From NCBI GenBank assembly GCA_031270145.1, contig JAISYD010000254.1, positions 1-16,696 of the forward strand: DNA of 16,696 nucleotides, read 5' to 3'. This DNA is from Planctomycetota bacterium. Lineage in GTDB: Bacteria; Planctomycetota; SZUA-567. The translations under genes were made by a program, and so were the position numbers. Of the stretch, positions 7,537 to 14,280 are shown piece by piece; position 1 is the stretch's first letter, and the number at the start of each line of letters is the position of its first letter. The notes below the pieces were generated by a model, which made no database searches, was not told the origin of the DNA, and was given only the letters and a program-made list of their open reading frames with translations.

Positions 7537-8601
7537 ATGGAGTATGGGTTGACGTTTTTCTTCAGCGTCTTGGCCGGCCTGGCGTTGGGGGTTGTCATCT
7601 TCGCCCTGATCTTTGTTTTCCGACGACGTCCCCGGGCCGAGGCCGGGGCTCCGGAAACCGCCGATCCGCCGACCGGCTTGGAGGTCGGGTTCGCCAACGC
7701 CGTCCAGCCGCTCCCGCGGCAATCCCGTACCGTGGTTCTGGGAAAAATCGACGACAAGCGGGACGAGCAATTAAACCATGGCATCCAGGAGGTCCGGGAA
7801 ACGCTCGTTCGGCTGGCTGACATCATTTCCAAGGCCGCCTCCGCCTCCGACAAGGCGACGACCGCCTTTTCCTCGACCAAAGACGCCATAGGGGAGAACC
7901 TTGACGGCGGGGAAGCCGACATGGCTCAGATAAAGGCGATCCTGATTGCGGAGGTCGACCACCTGCTCAAAAGCAACTCCTACCTCAAAAGCGAACTGGA
8001 GGATTCGCGGGAAAGCATCGCCGTCCAGCGCCGGCAGATAGAGATATTGCGGGAACGCACCCGCGTCGACAGCCTGACCGACATCCCCAACCGCGCCGCC
8101 TTCGACGAGCGCCTGCGGGAATTCATCGCCTCCTTCGAGCGTAACTCCCGGATTTTCTCCCTGCTCATGATTGACGTGGATTTCTTCAAACGGATCAACG
8201 ACGACTACGGGCACGTTAACGGGGACCGCATCCTCCGGGGCGTGGCCGCCAAGATCGCCATGTCCGCCCGCGTCAACGATTTCGTCGCCCGCTACGGCGG
8301 CGAGGAGTTCATGGTCATCTTTCCAGAAATCAATTTAGACGAGGGGCGCCTGGGGGCGGAGAGAATCCGCTCCGGGGTGGCCAACGCCAATTTCAAACTG
8401 GATACGAGAAATATCAAAATAACCATATCCGGGGGCCTGGTCGAAAGCGTGAAGGGCATGACCTCCGATGAAATCGTCGCCGCCGCCGACAAGGCGCTTT
8501 ATTTTTCCAAGCAAAACGGCCGCAACCGGATTTCCTGCGCCGTCAAATCCGCCGCCGCCGGCTGGACGGTCTGTGCGCAGGTCCAGAACCAGGGAGGATA
8601 A
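7537..8601 (+). CDS. Membrane-anchored GGDEF-domain diguanylate cyclase
   Basis: The C-terminal domain of this 354-residue protein is a GGDEF domain making cyclic di-GMP from two GTP. Motifs in order are DSLTDIPNRAAFDERL (178-193), MIDVDFFKRINDDYGH (211-226, with metal-binding D213), and the active-site loop RYGGEEF (GGEEF at 254-258, an active variant). RVND at 245-248 lies exactly five residues before the GG, which is the allosteric I-site RxxD, so product inhibition is likely. An N-terminal membrane segment (about 5-28) and a long helical, probably coiled-coil, linker (about 75-175) precede the domain. No periplasmic sensor domain is evident. GGGAAGGA at 7522-7529 precedes the ATG. Only 7 bases separate it from the YcjX-like gene, so they should be cotranscribed. 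Confidence 0.92.
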   Translation: MEYGLTFFFSVLAGLALGVVIFALIFVFRRRPRAEAGAPETADPPTGLEVGFANAVQPLPRQSRTVVLGKIDDKRDEQLNHGIQEVRETLVRLADIISKAASASDKATTAFSSTKDAIGENLDGGEADMAQIKAILIAEVDHLLKSNSYLKSELEDSRESIAVQRRQIEILRERTRVDSLTDIPNRAAFDERLREFIASFERNSRIFSLLMIDVDFFKRINDDYGHVNGDRILRGVAAKIAMSARVNDFVARYGGEEFMVIFPEINLDEGRLGAERIRSGVANANFKLDTRNIKITISGGLVESVKGMTSDEIVAAADKALYFSKQNGRNRISCAVKSAAAGWTVCAQVQNQGG

Positions 8602-8608
8602 CCGCCGC

Positions 8609-9967
8609 ATGGGTTGGCTGGATCATCGACGCAGGATTGCGGTCACCGGGCTGGCCGGCGCGGGGAAAACGGTGTTTCTCCTCTCGCTGCTCCAGAACAT
8701 CGAGCATTTCAACCCCAACCGTTTCCGCCTGGCCGGCGGCGGGAGCCTGGGCGCCTTCCGCGAACTGGCTCCGGCGACGGCCGGTTTCGAGCTCTTCCCG
8801 CGGACCCGGCTTCGGGCCCGGCTTATCGCCACCCAGGACATCGCCTGGCCCGAAAAGACCCGGAACATCTACTGTTGCCGCTGCGCCTTCGATTACAGCG
8901 GGCTGGGGCTGGGCGGGCAGCTCTGGAACATTCTGTCGCGGCGCCCGTGGCTCGGCCGGCGGCGAGTTGAATGGGAATTCCTCGACTTTCCGGGCGAGCG
9001 CTTTTCCGACGCGCTTATGGCCCGGCACGCCTCCTTTCCCGCCTGGTCCGACGCCGTCATGGAGCTATGGGAGATAAGCGAGCCCTCGCGGCGGGGCATG
9101 GACGGCTTTCTTTCCCTCATGGCCGCCTCCCTTTCCGCCAGCGGGGAGGAGCTGCTCCTCGCCTACAAGCGTTGCCTGGCCGCCATCGTCCACGGCAAGA
9201 ACCAGCTCATCACGCCGTCCACCTTCATGCTGGGTCCGGAGGCGGGGGAACCCCTCGCCCCGGCCGATCTCCTGGACGGCGGGACGGGACGGCTGTCCGG
9301 CCTGCCGGGCGGTGAATTCGTTCCGCTGTCCCGGGATTTTCGCGCCGCCCGGCCGGATTTGACGGAGATTTTCTCCCGCCATTACGGACGCTACCGGGAG
9401 GAATTGATCCTCCCGGTCTTCAACGCCGTCAACGCTTGCGACGTTTTGCTGGTGCTGGTGGACATTCCCGGCATCCTGAGCGGCGGGGTCGGCCGCTACA
9501 ATGACGCCAGCCATTTGCTGGAAATCCTGGCCGACGTCGTCGTACCCTCCGGCTGGTTCTCGTCCGGCGTCAAGCGGCTGGCCCTGATTGCCGCCAAGGC
9601 GGATATGATCCACGCCCGGGACCAGGACAGCCTGGCGGCGTTGGCCGACGACATGCTCAGGCTGATTCGAAACCGCCGGCCGGAAATCGGGCAAACCGCC
9701 TCGTTCCCAGTTGCATCCTGGGTGTCGGCGAGGAGCGTGGATTTGGATGACGGCGGCCGGGCGCTCCAAGGCATTCCGGCCAGGAGCGGGGGAAGGGAGA
9801 CGCGGATATTCCGGGTGCCGGAATTGCGTCCGGAATGGCCCGGCGACTGGGAGCCGGAGGATCCGGCCTACAGCTATCCCCGACTTTCCCCGCCCCGGCT
9901 GGCCAACCAGTTCATCGCCCCGGAGCAATGGAATCTGGAAAAGGTTTTCAATTTCATATTGGCCTGA
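8609..9967 (+). CDS. YcjX-family P-loop NTPase (DUF463)
   Basis: This 452-residue protein has a Walker A motif GLAGAGKT at 14-21, preceded by RRRIAVT. A DFPGE at 126-130 replaces the DxxG of ordinary GTPases. This matches the YcjX family (E. coli YcjX has LAVTGLSRSGKT and DYPGE), a GTP-binding family of unclear role often linked to the phage-shock response in proteobacteria. The segments VLLVLVDIPGILSGG and RLALIAAKADMIH probably correspond to later NTPase core strands, the latter with the nucleotide-specifying K-A-D. GGGAGGA at 8592-8598 supports the ATG at 8609. No pspABC or ycjF homologue is in the window. It sits between a diguanylate cyclase and a HAD phosphatase. Confidence 0.83.
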   Translation: MGWLDHRRRIAVTGLAGAGKTVFLLSLLQNIEHFNPNRFRLAGGGSLGAFRELAPATAGFELFPRTRLRARLIATQDIAWPEKTRNIYCCRCAFDYSGLGLGGQLWNILSRRPWLGRRRVEWEFLDFPGERFSDALMARHASFPAWSDAVMELWEISEPSRRGMDGFLSLMAASLSASGEELLLAYKRCLAAIVHGKNQLITPSTFMLGPEAGEPLAPADLLDGGTGRLSGLPGGEFVPLSRDFRAARPDLTEIFSRHYGRYREELILPVFNAVNACDVLLVLVDIPGILSGGVGRYNDASHLLEILADVVVPSGWFSSGVKRLALIAAKADMIHARDQDSLAALADDMLRLIRNRRPEIGQTASFPVASWVSARSVDLDDGGRALQGIPARSGGRETRIFRVPELRPEWPGDWEPEDPAYSYPRLSPPRLANQFIAPEQWNLEKVFNFILA

Positions 9968-10002
9968 GCCGGAGGGTCGGAAACCGGGGGGAGGGGAGGG
10001 AT

Positions 10003-10653
10003 ATGCGTTATCGGGGGGTTGTCTTCGATTTCGACGGAACCCTGCTGGACACGCTGGAGGATTTGGCCGACAGCGTGAACCAGGTTCTGGCGGAACGGGG
10101 CCTGCCGATCCATCCTGTCGATCCCTACCGCTATTTTGTCGGCGACGGCATGGAAAACCTGGTTTGCCGGGCCGCTCCCCCCGGCACGGACGACGCGGAG
10201 GTCAAAACCCTGGCCAAGCGTCTGACCGATGTTTACGCCGCCGGCTGGGCCCGGAAAACTCGCCCCTATGACGGCATCGTTCCGCTTTTGGCCGAATTGC
10301 GGCGGCGGAGACTGGCCCTCGCCCTGCTTTCCAACAAGCCGGATCATTTCACCAAAATAATGGCCAGCCATTATTTCGGCGCCTCGGCCTTCGATTTGGT
10401 CTTCGGCGCCCGCGAGGGCGTGCCGAAAAAGCCGGATCCCGCCGCCGCCCTGGAGATTGCCGAAAAACTCCGGATCGCGCCGGCCGACTTCCTTTATTTC
10501 GGCGACACCAACACCGATATGCGGACCGGCCTGGCCGCCGGCATGATGACAATTGGCGTGTCCTGGGGCTTCCGCCCGGTTGCGGAATTGCTGGAAGCGG
10601 GCGCGGTCGCGATCCTCAACCATCCCGGAGAGGCGTTGGCGCTTCTTGAGTGA
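10003..10653 (+). CDS. gph: HAD-superfamily hydrolase, phosphoglycolate phosphatase-like
   Basis: The 216-residue protein has all four HAD motifs. Motif I is VFDFDGTLLDT, with nucleophile D9 and acid/base D11. Motif II is ALLSNKP (S110), motif III is the lysine in PKKPDP (K143), and motif IV is FGDTNTDM (D168 and D172). A helical cap lies between motif I and about residue 90. Length and cap type fit Gph, which removes 2-phosphoglycolate, but related phosphatases share this plan and the substrate cannot be read from sequence. GAGGGGAGGG at 9991-10000 precedes the ATG closely. It follows the YcjX-like gene by 35 bases and converges with the DUF362 gene, whose stop is 7 bases away. Confidence 0.82.
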   Translation: MRYRGVVFDFDGTLLDTLEDLADSVNQVLAERGLPIHPVDPYRYFVGDGMENLVCRAAPPGTDDAEVKTLAKRLTDVYAAGWARKTRPYDGIVPLLAELRRRRLALALLSNKPDHFTKIMASHYFGASAFDLVFGAREGVPKKPDPAAALEIAEKLRIAPADFLYFGDTNTDMRTGLAAGMMTIGVSWGFRPVAELLEAGAVAILNHPGEALALLE

Positions 10654-10660
10654 ACGGTTG

Positions 10661-11752
10661 TTAAGTTCGCAACGCCTCAATGATGTCCAAGGCCGAGGGC
10701 GGACAGCCGGGTACGCGTTTCGCCGCTCCCTGGCAACAGCGGCCGATGCCGATGCCGGCCAGCTGTTTTCCCTGCCAGCCCTGGCCGATGTGGATGGGCG
10801 ACGCGCCGGTCCGGCCGCCCAGGCGGTGCAGGGCATGGATCAGGTTGGCGTGGCAGGCGGAACAGGCCTGATCCGCCTTGATGTTCCGGGAGAGGCTTTG
10901 CACCTTGCCAGAGGCCCGCGGGAGGACGGTTGCCGCCAGGGGGCGGTTCAATTCCACGATGTCGCCGGCCCCGATTCCCATTTCGCCCGCCCCGTATTTT
11001 TCGGCCAGCGGAATATAGCCGACCTGGAGCGGCGACAGACCCATAAGCGAGCAGACATAGGCGTCCAGCTTGACCGGATCGGCTCCCAGCAGCATGCGGT
11101 CGGCTGTCACCGGGTTGCCGCCCTCCTCGAAGTCTAGGTCGCCGCAGATGCCGTCGACGACGCTGACGTGGGGGATGATGGCCGCGGCGAGGGCGGCGAT
11201 GCATTCGTCCAGGCCATCCCGGTGGAAGCGACGCTTTTCCGCATCGGTGATGCAGCCCTTCATATTTTTGAGGGCGCAGGTCATGCGGGTCTGGCAATGG
11301 CCCTTGAGAACCGGCAGGCTGATCAGGAAGTCGGCCGCGAGCGCCCGATCGGAGACCAGCACCCTGCCGCCCGGAGTGTCAACGGGGGTGGCCGAGTCGC
11401 CCTTCAGATCATGGAGCTTTACCCCGAAGCGTTTCCCGACCTCCGCCATGCCGGCGACCTGGAAAGCCCGGATGGTGTCGTCGCCCACCCAGGATCCCTC
11501 AATGATGTCGACGTTTTTTCGGTCGTGATCGAAGAGGTATTCGATTATGCCGGCGAGGATTTCCGGATGGGTGGTGGCGCCGCTCGAAGCCGGGCGGGCG
11601 ACCACCAGGTTGGGCTTGAGCGAGATGCGGGCGTCCCGGGGGATGGCGTCGATCACCTTGGCCGCATCCAGCAATTTTTTGGCCATTTCGGCCGGATGGT
11701 TTCCGTAAATGGCGTAAATCTTGCCGCCCTTCCGGGGAAATCCCTTCGCCAT
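10661..11752 (-). CDS. DUF362 protein with a Cys-rich, probable Fe-S C-terminal tail
   Basis: Residues 40-290 of this 363-residue protein fit DUF362. SLKPNLV (44-50), GATTHPEILAGIIEYL (59-74), IEGSWVGD and the LPVLKGHCQTRMTCALKNMKG segment (147-166) are the usual landmarks. After that, an ACSACHANL (C297, C300) and an IGRCCQGAAKRVPGCPP (C339, C340, C350) could bind an iron-sulfur cluster, as many DUF362 proteins have ferredoxin-like parts. The biochemical role of the family is unsettled. GGAGG (complement of 11763-11767) precedes the ATG by about 10 bases. A terminator for flaG lies upstream, so the gene is probably transcribed alone. I saw no convincing promoter. It ends tail to tail with gph and has no terminator of its own in the 7-base gap. 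Confidence 0.8.
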   Translation of the reverse strand: MAKGFPRKGGKIYAIYGNHPAEMAKKLLDAAKVIDAIPRDARISLKPNLVVARPASSGATTHPEILAGIIEYLFDHDRKNVDIIEGSWVGDDTIRAFQVAGMAEVGKRFGVKLHDLKGDSATPVDTPGGRVLVSDRALAADFLISLPVLKGHCQTRMTCALKNMKGCITDAEKRRFHRDGLDECIAALAAAIIPHVSVVDGICGDLDFEEGGNPVTADRMLLGADPVKLDAYVCSLMGLSPLQVGYIPLAEKYGAGEMGIGAGDIVELNRPLAATVLPRASGKVQSLSRNIKADQACSACHANLIHALHRLGGRTGASPIHIGQGWQGKQLAGIGIGRCCQGAAKRVPGCPPSALDIIEALRT

Positions 11753-11780
11753 GCGCGCATAACCTCCAAAGATAACCTAT

Positions 11781-11812
11781 AAAACGCGAAAACCGCATGC
11801 GCCCGCATGCGG
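11781..11812 (-). terminator. Rho-independent terminator after flaG
   Basis: CCGCATGC at 11793-11800 pairs with GCATGCGG at 11805-11812, an 8-base-pair stem with a 4-base loop. On the - strand it is followed by TTTT and a T-rich stretch (complement of 11781-11792). It lies about 30 bases after the flaG stop and before the DUF362 gene, so it should separate the two transcripts. Confidence 0.65.
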
Positions 11813-11841
11813 AATCCGAATACCCGAACCACCCGGACAGG

Positions 11842-12279
11842 TCAGCGCGAAGTGTCCACTTTGGCGCCTAGGCCGGATAACTCGCGCATGCGCTCGCTGA
11901 AGCGGAGCATCTCGTCCGAGGGGATGGTGCTGAGAATCCGGTTGCTTTTGGGATCCACCACCTGCACCTGCACCCGATCGGAGTTTTCCCTCAGGCGGAA
12001 ACGGATGGAGCGGTTTCTCGCCGCCAGCCACTCGTTGGTTCCGTCCACGCTCCGGCTGACGGCGGCGTTGTCGTTTTCCAAATCCGCCTGGCCCTGGTCG
12101 GTTTGGCCGGTCGGCAACGGGTTGGAAGCGGGCGGGACGGCGGTTGAGGCGTTGTACGGAATCGGGGCCAAGCGTTTATAGCTTGCCGCTATCGACGCCG
12201 GGTTGAAAGCCAATTTGCCGATGCCAGCTGACATGTTGGCGGCCTTTTTGGAAAACGCGGTTTTGGCGATTGTCGACAA
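11842..12279 (-). CDS. flaG: Flagellar FlaG-family protein
   Basis: The last 55 residues match FlaG. The segments SIRFRLRENSDRVQVQVVD, PKSNRILSTIP (family pattern T-GEVIRQIPPEE) and MLRFSERMRELSGLGAKVDT are the family core. FlaG is a small protein of the polar flagellar system linked to filament length. The first 85 or so residues are low-complexity and Ala/Pro/Asn rich, as is common. The start is uncertain. TTG 12279 follows an in-frame stop, lacks a good ribosome site and gives 145 residues. An internal ATG at 12234 (MSAGIGKLAF) gives 130 residues. No flagellin or fliD gene is adjacent, so its context is not a flagellar operon. A promoter-like site lies just upstream and a hairpin terminator just downstream, so it appears monocistronic. 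Confidence 0.8.
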   Translation of the reverse strand: MSTIAKTAFSKKAANMSAGIGKLAFNPASIAASYKRLAPIPYNASTAVPPASNPLPTGQTDQGQADLENDNAAVSRSVDGTNEWLAARNRSIRFRLRENSDRVQVQVVDPKSNRILSTIPSDEMLRFSERMRELSGLGAKVDTSR

Positions 12280-12296
12280 TCCATAATCCGCACTTT

Positions 12297-12325
12297 ATAT
12301 TACTGGAGGTTTTAGCTTGACGCAA
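12297..12325 (-). promoter_or_regulatory. Candidate promoter for flaG with A-tract upstream
   Basis: Read on the - strand, TTGCGT (complement of 12320-12325) and TAATAT (complement of 12297-12302) are separated by 17 bases. They are preceded by eight A bases (complement of 12328-12335) that could act as an UP element. Transcription would start only about 10 bases before TTG 12279, which favours either a nearly leaderless message or the downstream ATG 12234. It does not match the flagellar sigma28 consensus. Confidence 0.4.
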
Positions 12326-12335
12326 GCTTTTTTTT
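12314..12335 (+). terminator. Hairpin plus T-tract, + strand orientation, no matching gene
   Basis: AGCTTG at 12314-12319 and CAAGCT at 12323-12328 form a 6-base-pair stem with the loop ACG, followed directly by a run of T to 12335. This has the form of a rho-independent terminator for + strand transcription, but only - strand genes surround it. It overlaps the -35 box and A-tract of the candidate flaG promoter, so the same bases may instead be promoter sequence. Confidence 0.35.
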
Positions 12336-12346
12336 CGGCGTCGTGG

Positions 12347-12796
12347 TTATTCGTCCGGATCGCCGGCGTTGGCCGCCTGGCGACCGGTCTTGCGGGCCGC
12401 CAAGCGGCGTTTCCCCGCCAGTCTTTTTTCGTCCGCCGCCCGGCTAGGGCGGGTGGGCCGGCGGCGTTTGACCGGCGTCAGGGCCCGATTCAGAAGTTCG
12501 CGAAACCGCGCCAAGGCCAGGGAGCGGTTCACCCCTTGCGTTCGTCCGTCGGCGGCGGTCAAACGAAGGATGCCTTTGGCGTTGAAGCGGTTGGCCAGTC
12601 TGGCTTTCAACAGGTCCAGTTGACCGGGCGACAAGGCGGCGCTGGAATCGGGATGGAAACAAAGGGTGACGGCGGTGGCGACCTTGTTGACGTTTTGGCC
12701 GCCCGGGCCGGCGGCGTGGGAAAATTCAAACCAGACATCCCGCTTCGGGACGGCAAGCCCTGCCTGGATGGCGATGAACGTTTCTTCCGATTCCAT
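12347..12796 (-). CDS. arfB: Alternative ribosome-rescue factor ArfB (GGQ peptidyl-tRNA hydrolase)
   Basis: The 149-residue protein has the release-factor catalytic motif GPGGQNVNK (GGQ at 32-34), inside a domain that hydrolyses peptidyl-tRNA on stalled ribosomes. Beyond it, the segment RTQGVNRSLALARFRELLNRAL matches the ArfB/YaeJ domain. The basic tail RRPTRPSRAADEKRLAGKRRLAARK is the ArfB-type extension that enters the empty mRNA channel. This tail and the short length rule out a normal RF1 or RF2. The ATG at 12796 lies 10 bases after the rubredoxin stop, with an AAGGCGGCGG stretch just upstream, so the two genes probably share a transcript. No clear terminator follows before flaG. Confidence 0.9.
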   Translation of the reverse strand: MESEETFIAIQAGLAVPKRDVWFEFSHAAGPGGQNVNKVATAVTLCFHPDSSAALSPGQLDLLKARLANRFNAKGILRLTAADGRTQGVNRSLALARFRELLNRALTPVKRRRPTRPSRAADEKRLAGKRRLAARKTGRQAANAGDPDE

Positions 12797-12806
12797 GTCC
12801 GCCGCC

Positions 12807-12965
12807 TTATTGGGCGGAAAAGCTGCTTTTGCCGGCCCCGCACTCGGGGCAGACGAAATCTTCCGCTATTTTTTCAAAAGGGGTGCCTGGTTCAATGCCA
12901 TTGGCCGGATCCCCCGCTTCCGGATCGTAAACCCAGCCGCAAATGTCGCAAACGTATTTTTTCAT
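12807..12965 (-). CDS. Rubredoxin
   Basis: This 52-residue protein begins MKKYVCDICGWVYDP and has the two Cys pairs CDIC (C6, C9) and CPEC (C39, C42) that hold a single iron atom. GDPANGI, PGTPFE, and AEDFVCPECGAGK are standard rubredoxin signatures, and the length is normal. Rubredoxins are small cytoplasmic electron carriers, common in anaerobes, where they serve oxygen or peroxide reductases among other partners. GGAGA (within the complement of 12971-12976) lies a few bases before the ATG. A TATAAT promoter lies just upstream of that. It precedes arfB by 10 bases. No rubrerythrin, superoxide reductase or flavodiiron gene is next to it, so the partner is unknown. Confidence 0.95.
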   Translation of the reverse strand: MKKYVCDICGWVYDPEAGDPANGIEPGTPFEKIAEDFVCPECGAGKSSFSAQ

Positions 12966-12988
12966 ACCTATCTCCTTTGCTTGATCTT

Positions 12989-13017
12989 ATTATACCCGGC
13001 CTTGCCTGGAACCGCAA
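12989..13017 (-). promoter_or_regulatory. Promoter for rubredoxin-arfB
   Basis: On the - strand a perfect TATAAT (complement of 12989-12994) lies 17 bases after TTGCGG (complement of 13012-13017, 3 of 6 to the -35 consensus). The predicted start of transcription is about 15-20 bases before the rubredoxin ATG, with the ribosome site between them. It lies within the 58 bases after the hisB stop. Confidence 0.6.
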
Positions 13018-13023
13018 CCGTTT

Positions 13024-14268
13024 TTATAGCACCCCCTTGCTGGAAGGGATGCCCTTTTCCCTGGGATCCGGCGCTACGGCCTGGCGGAGGGCCCTCCCCA
13101 ATCCCTTGAAAATGGCTTCAAGCGAATGGTGCGGATCCTCGCCGGCAAGCAAGGCCACGTGCAGATTGACGCCGCCGCCGCTCGAAAAGGCTCTGGCGAA
13201 CTCGCGGCCCAGGCAGGTGTCGAAATCGCCGCATTTGGCGGCCGGAATGGCGGCCCGCCATTCCAGATGCGGGCGGCCGGACAAATCCAGCGCCACCTGG
13301 GCCAGCGCCTCGTCCATGGGCAGGAGGATGCCGCCGTAGCGGGTTGTCCCCGCCTTGTCGCCCAGCGCCTCCTTTAGTGCCCGTCCCAGGCAGATGCCCA
13401 CGTCCTCCACCGTGTGGTGGGCGTCGACGCCGATGTCGCCCCGGGCCTCCAATTCCAGATCGAACAGGGCATGCCGGACGAGGAGCGTCAGCATGTGATC
13501 GAAAAAGTCCACTCCGGTCGACACCCGGCTTTTCCCCGATCCGTCCAGGACCAACGTCATTTTTATCCTGGTTTCGGCGGTTTCACGCTGTATCGCGGCG
13601 CTGCGGCTGGTCATGGCGGTTCCTTTCCGACGTTCATTTCCGATCCGGCGCTCCTTGACCCGGGCCAGGGTTTTTTCGGCCAATTCCTCCACTTCCGCCA
13701 ACCGGCGCCCGGCTTCGGCCTCGGTTTTCCCGGCTTCATCGTCGGCCAGTTGCCTGGTATTGGCGAGGAGATTGACGAGCGCCGCCCGGGCGGCGGCGGC
13801 CAGCATTATCGCCGCCACCTCGACGTCGGAAAGCAGGTTGGGGTTGGCCGCCTCCGCTAGTGGGGGCAAAAGCTCCAGGACCTGGCGGCAGTCGGCGAGT
13901 ACCCGTTCCGGCGGTCGCGTGGCGTTGAGAAGCGCTCCGTGTATCTCCTCCCGGCGACCGGCAGCCGCTTCCTCTTCGTCCTTGGGCAGGCGATAGGCCC
14001 GGGAAAGGCGGTCAAAGGCCAGCGCATCGGCGTCGACGCCCTGACGGAACGATTCGAGGTTGGGCGCCAGCTCCGCCAGCGTCCGCCGCATCAGGGCGTC
14101 GTGCCGGGCGAATTTTGCCTTGCCGACGGTGAGGTTGGCCGCCATTGAGGCCATGGCGGCGCCTAGCGCCCCGGCCAGGGCGGCGACGGCGCCTCCGCCC
14201 GGCGTCGGCGAGACCGAGGCGGCCTGGTCGATGAATTCGCGCAAAGTCAGCGAACAAAACCCGTCCAT
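13024..14268 (-). CDS. hisB: Folate cyclodeaminase domain joined in frame to imidazoleglycerol-phosphate dehydratase (HisB)
   Basis: One open frame of 414 codons holds two complete domains. Residues 1 to about 210 match the formiminotetrahydrofolate cyclodeaminase/FchA family: PTPGGGAVAALAGALGAAMA (21-40) then MAANLTVGK (42-50). Residues 219-414 match HisB, the IGP dehydratase of histidine synthesis: GVDFFDHML (252-260), DAHHTVEDVG (282-291, metal-binding HH-x2-E), PHHSLEAIFKGLGRALRQA (379-397) and the closing IPSSKGVL. Each half has its family's normal length. M219 (13614) is preceded by AAGGA (complement of 13621-13625), so hisB could also start there as a separate 196-residue protein. No stop codon separates the domains. 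Either a true fusion or a readthrough arrangement is possible. The ATG at 14268 lies 12 bases after the porin-like gene, with GAGGGGG upstream. No other his genes are in the window. Confidence 0.85.
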   Translation of the reverse strand: MDGFCSLTLREFIDQAASVSPTPGGGAVAALAGALGAAMASMAANLTVGKAKFARHDALMRRTLAELAPNLESFRQGVDADALAFDRLSRAYRLPKDEEEAAAGRREEIHGALLNATRPPERVLADCRQVLELLPPLAEAANPNLLSDVEVAAIMLAAAARAALVNLLANTRQLADDEAGKTEAEAGRRLAEVEELAEKTLARVKERRIGNERRKGTAMTSRSAAIQRETAETRIKMTLVLDGSGKSRVSTGVDFFDHMLTLLVRHALFDLELEARGDIGVDAHHTVEDVGICLGRALKEALGDKAGTTRYGGILLPMDEALAQVALDLSGRPHLEWRAAIPAAKCGDFDTCLGREFARAFSSGGGVNLHVALLAGEDPHHSLEAIFKGLGRALRQAVAPDPREKGIPSSKGVL

Positions 14269-14280
14269 GACGCATCCCCC

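Noticed and set aside
12280..12320. A flagellar sigma28 promoter upstream of flaG (TAAA with a GCGGATTA)
   Set aside because: The spacing between the two boxes is 19 bases instead of about 15, and the second box has two mismatches.
12317..13339. A long + strand ORF starting at TTG just after GGAGG at 12305-12309
   Set aside because: It runs antisense through arfB, rubredoxin and hisB, all of which have clear family motifs. The GGAGG is the complement of the flaG upstream region. Its translation is Arg/Gly-rich and looks like a shadow frame.
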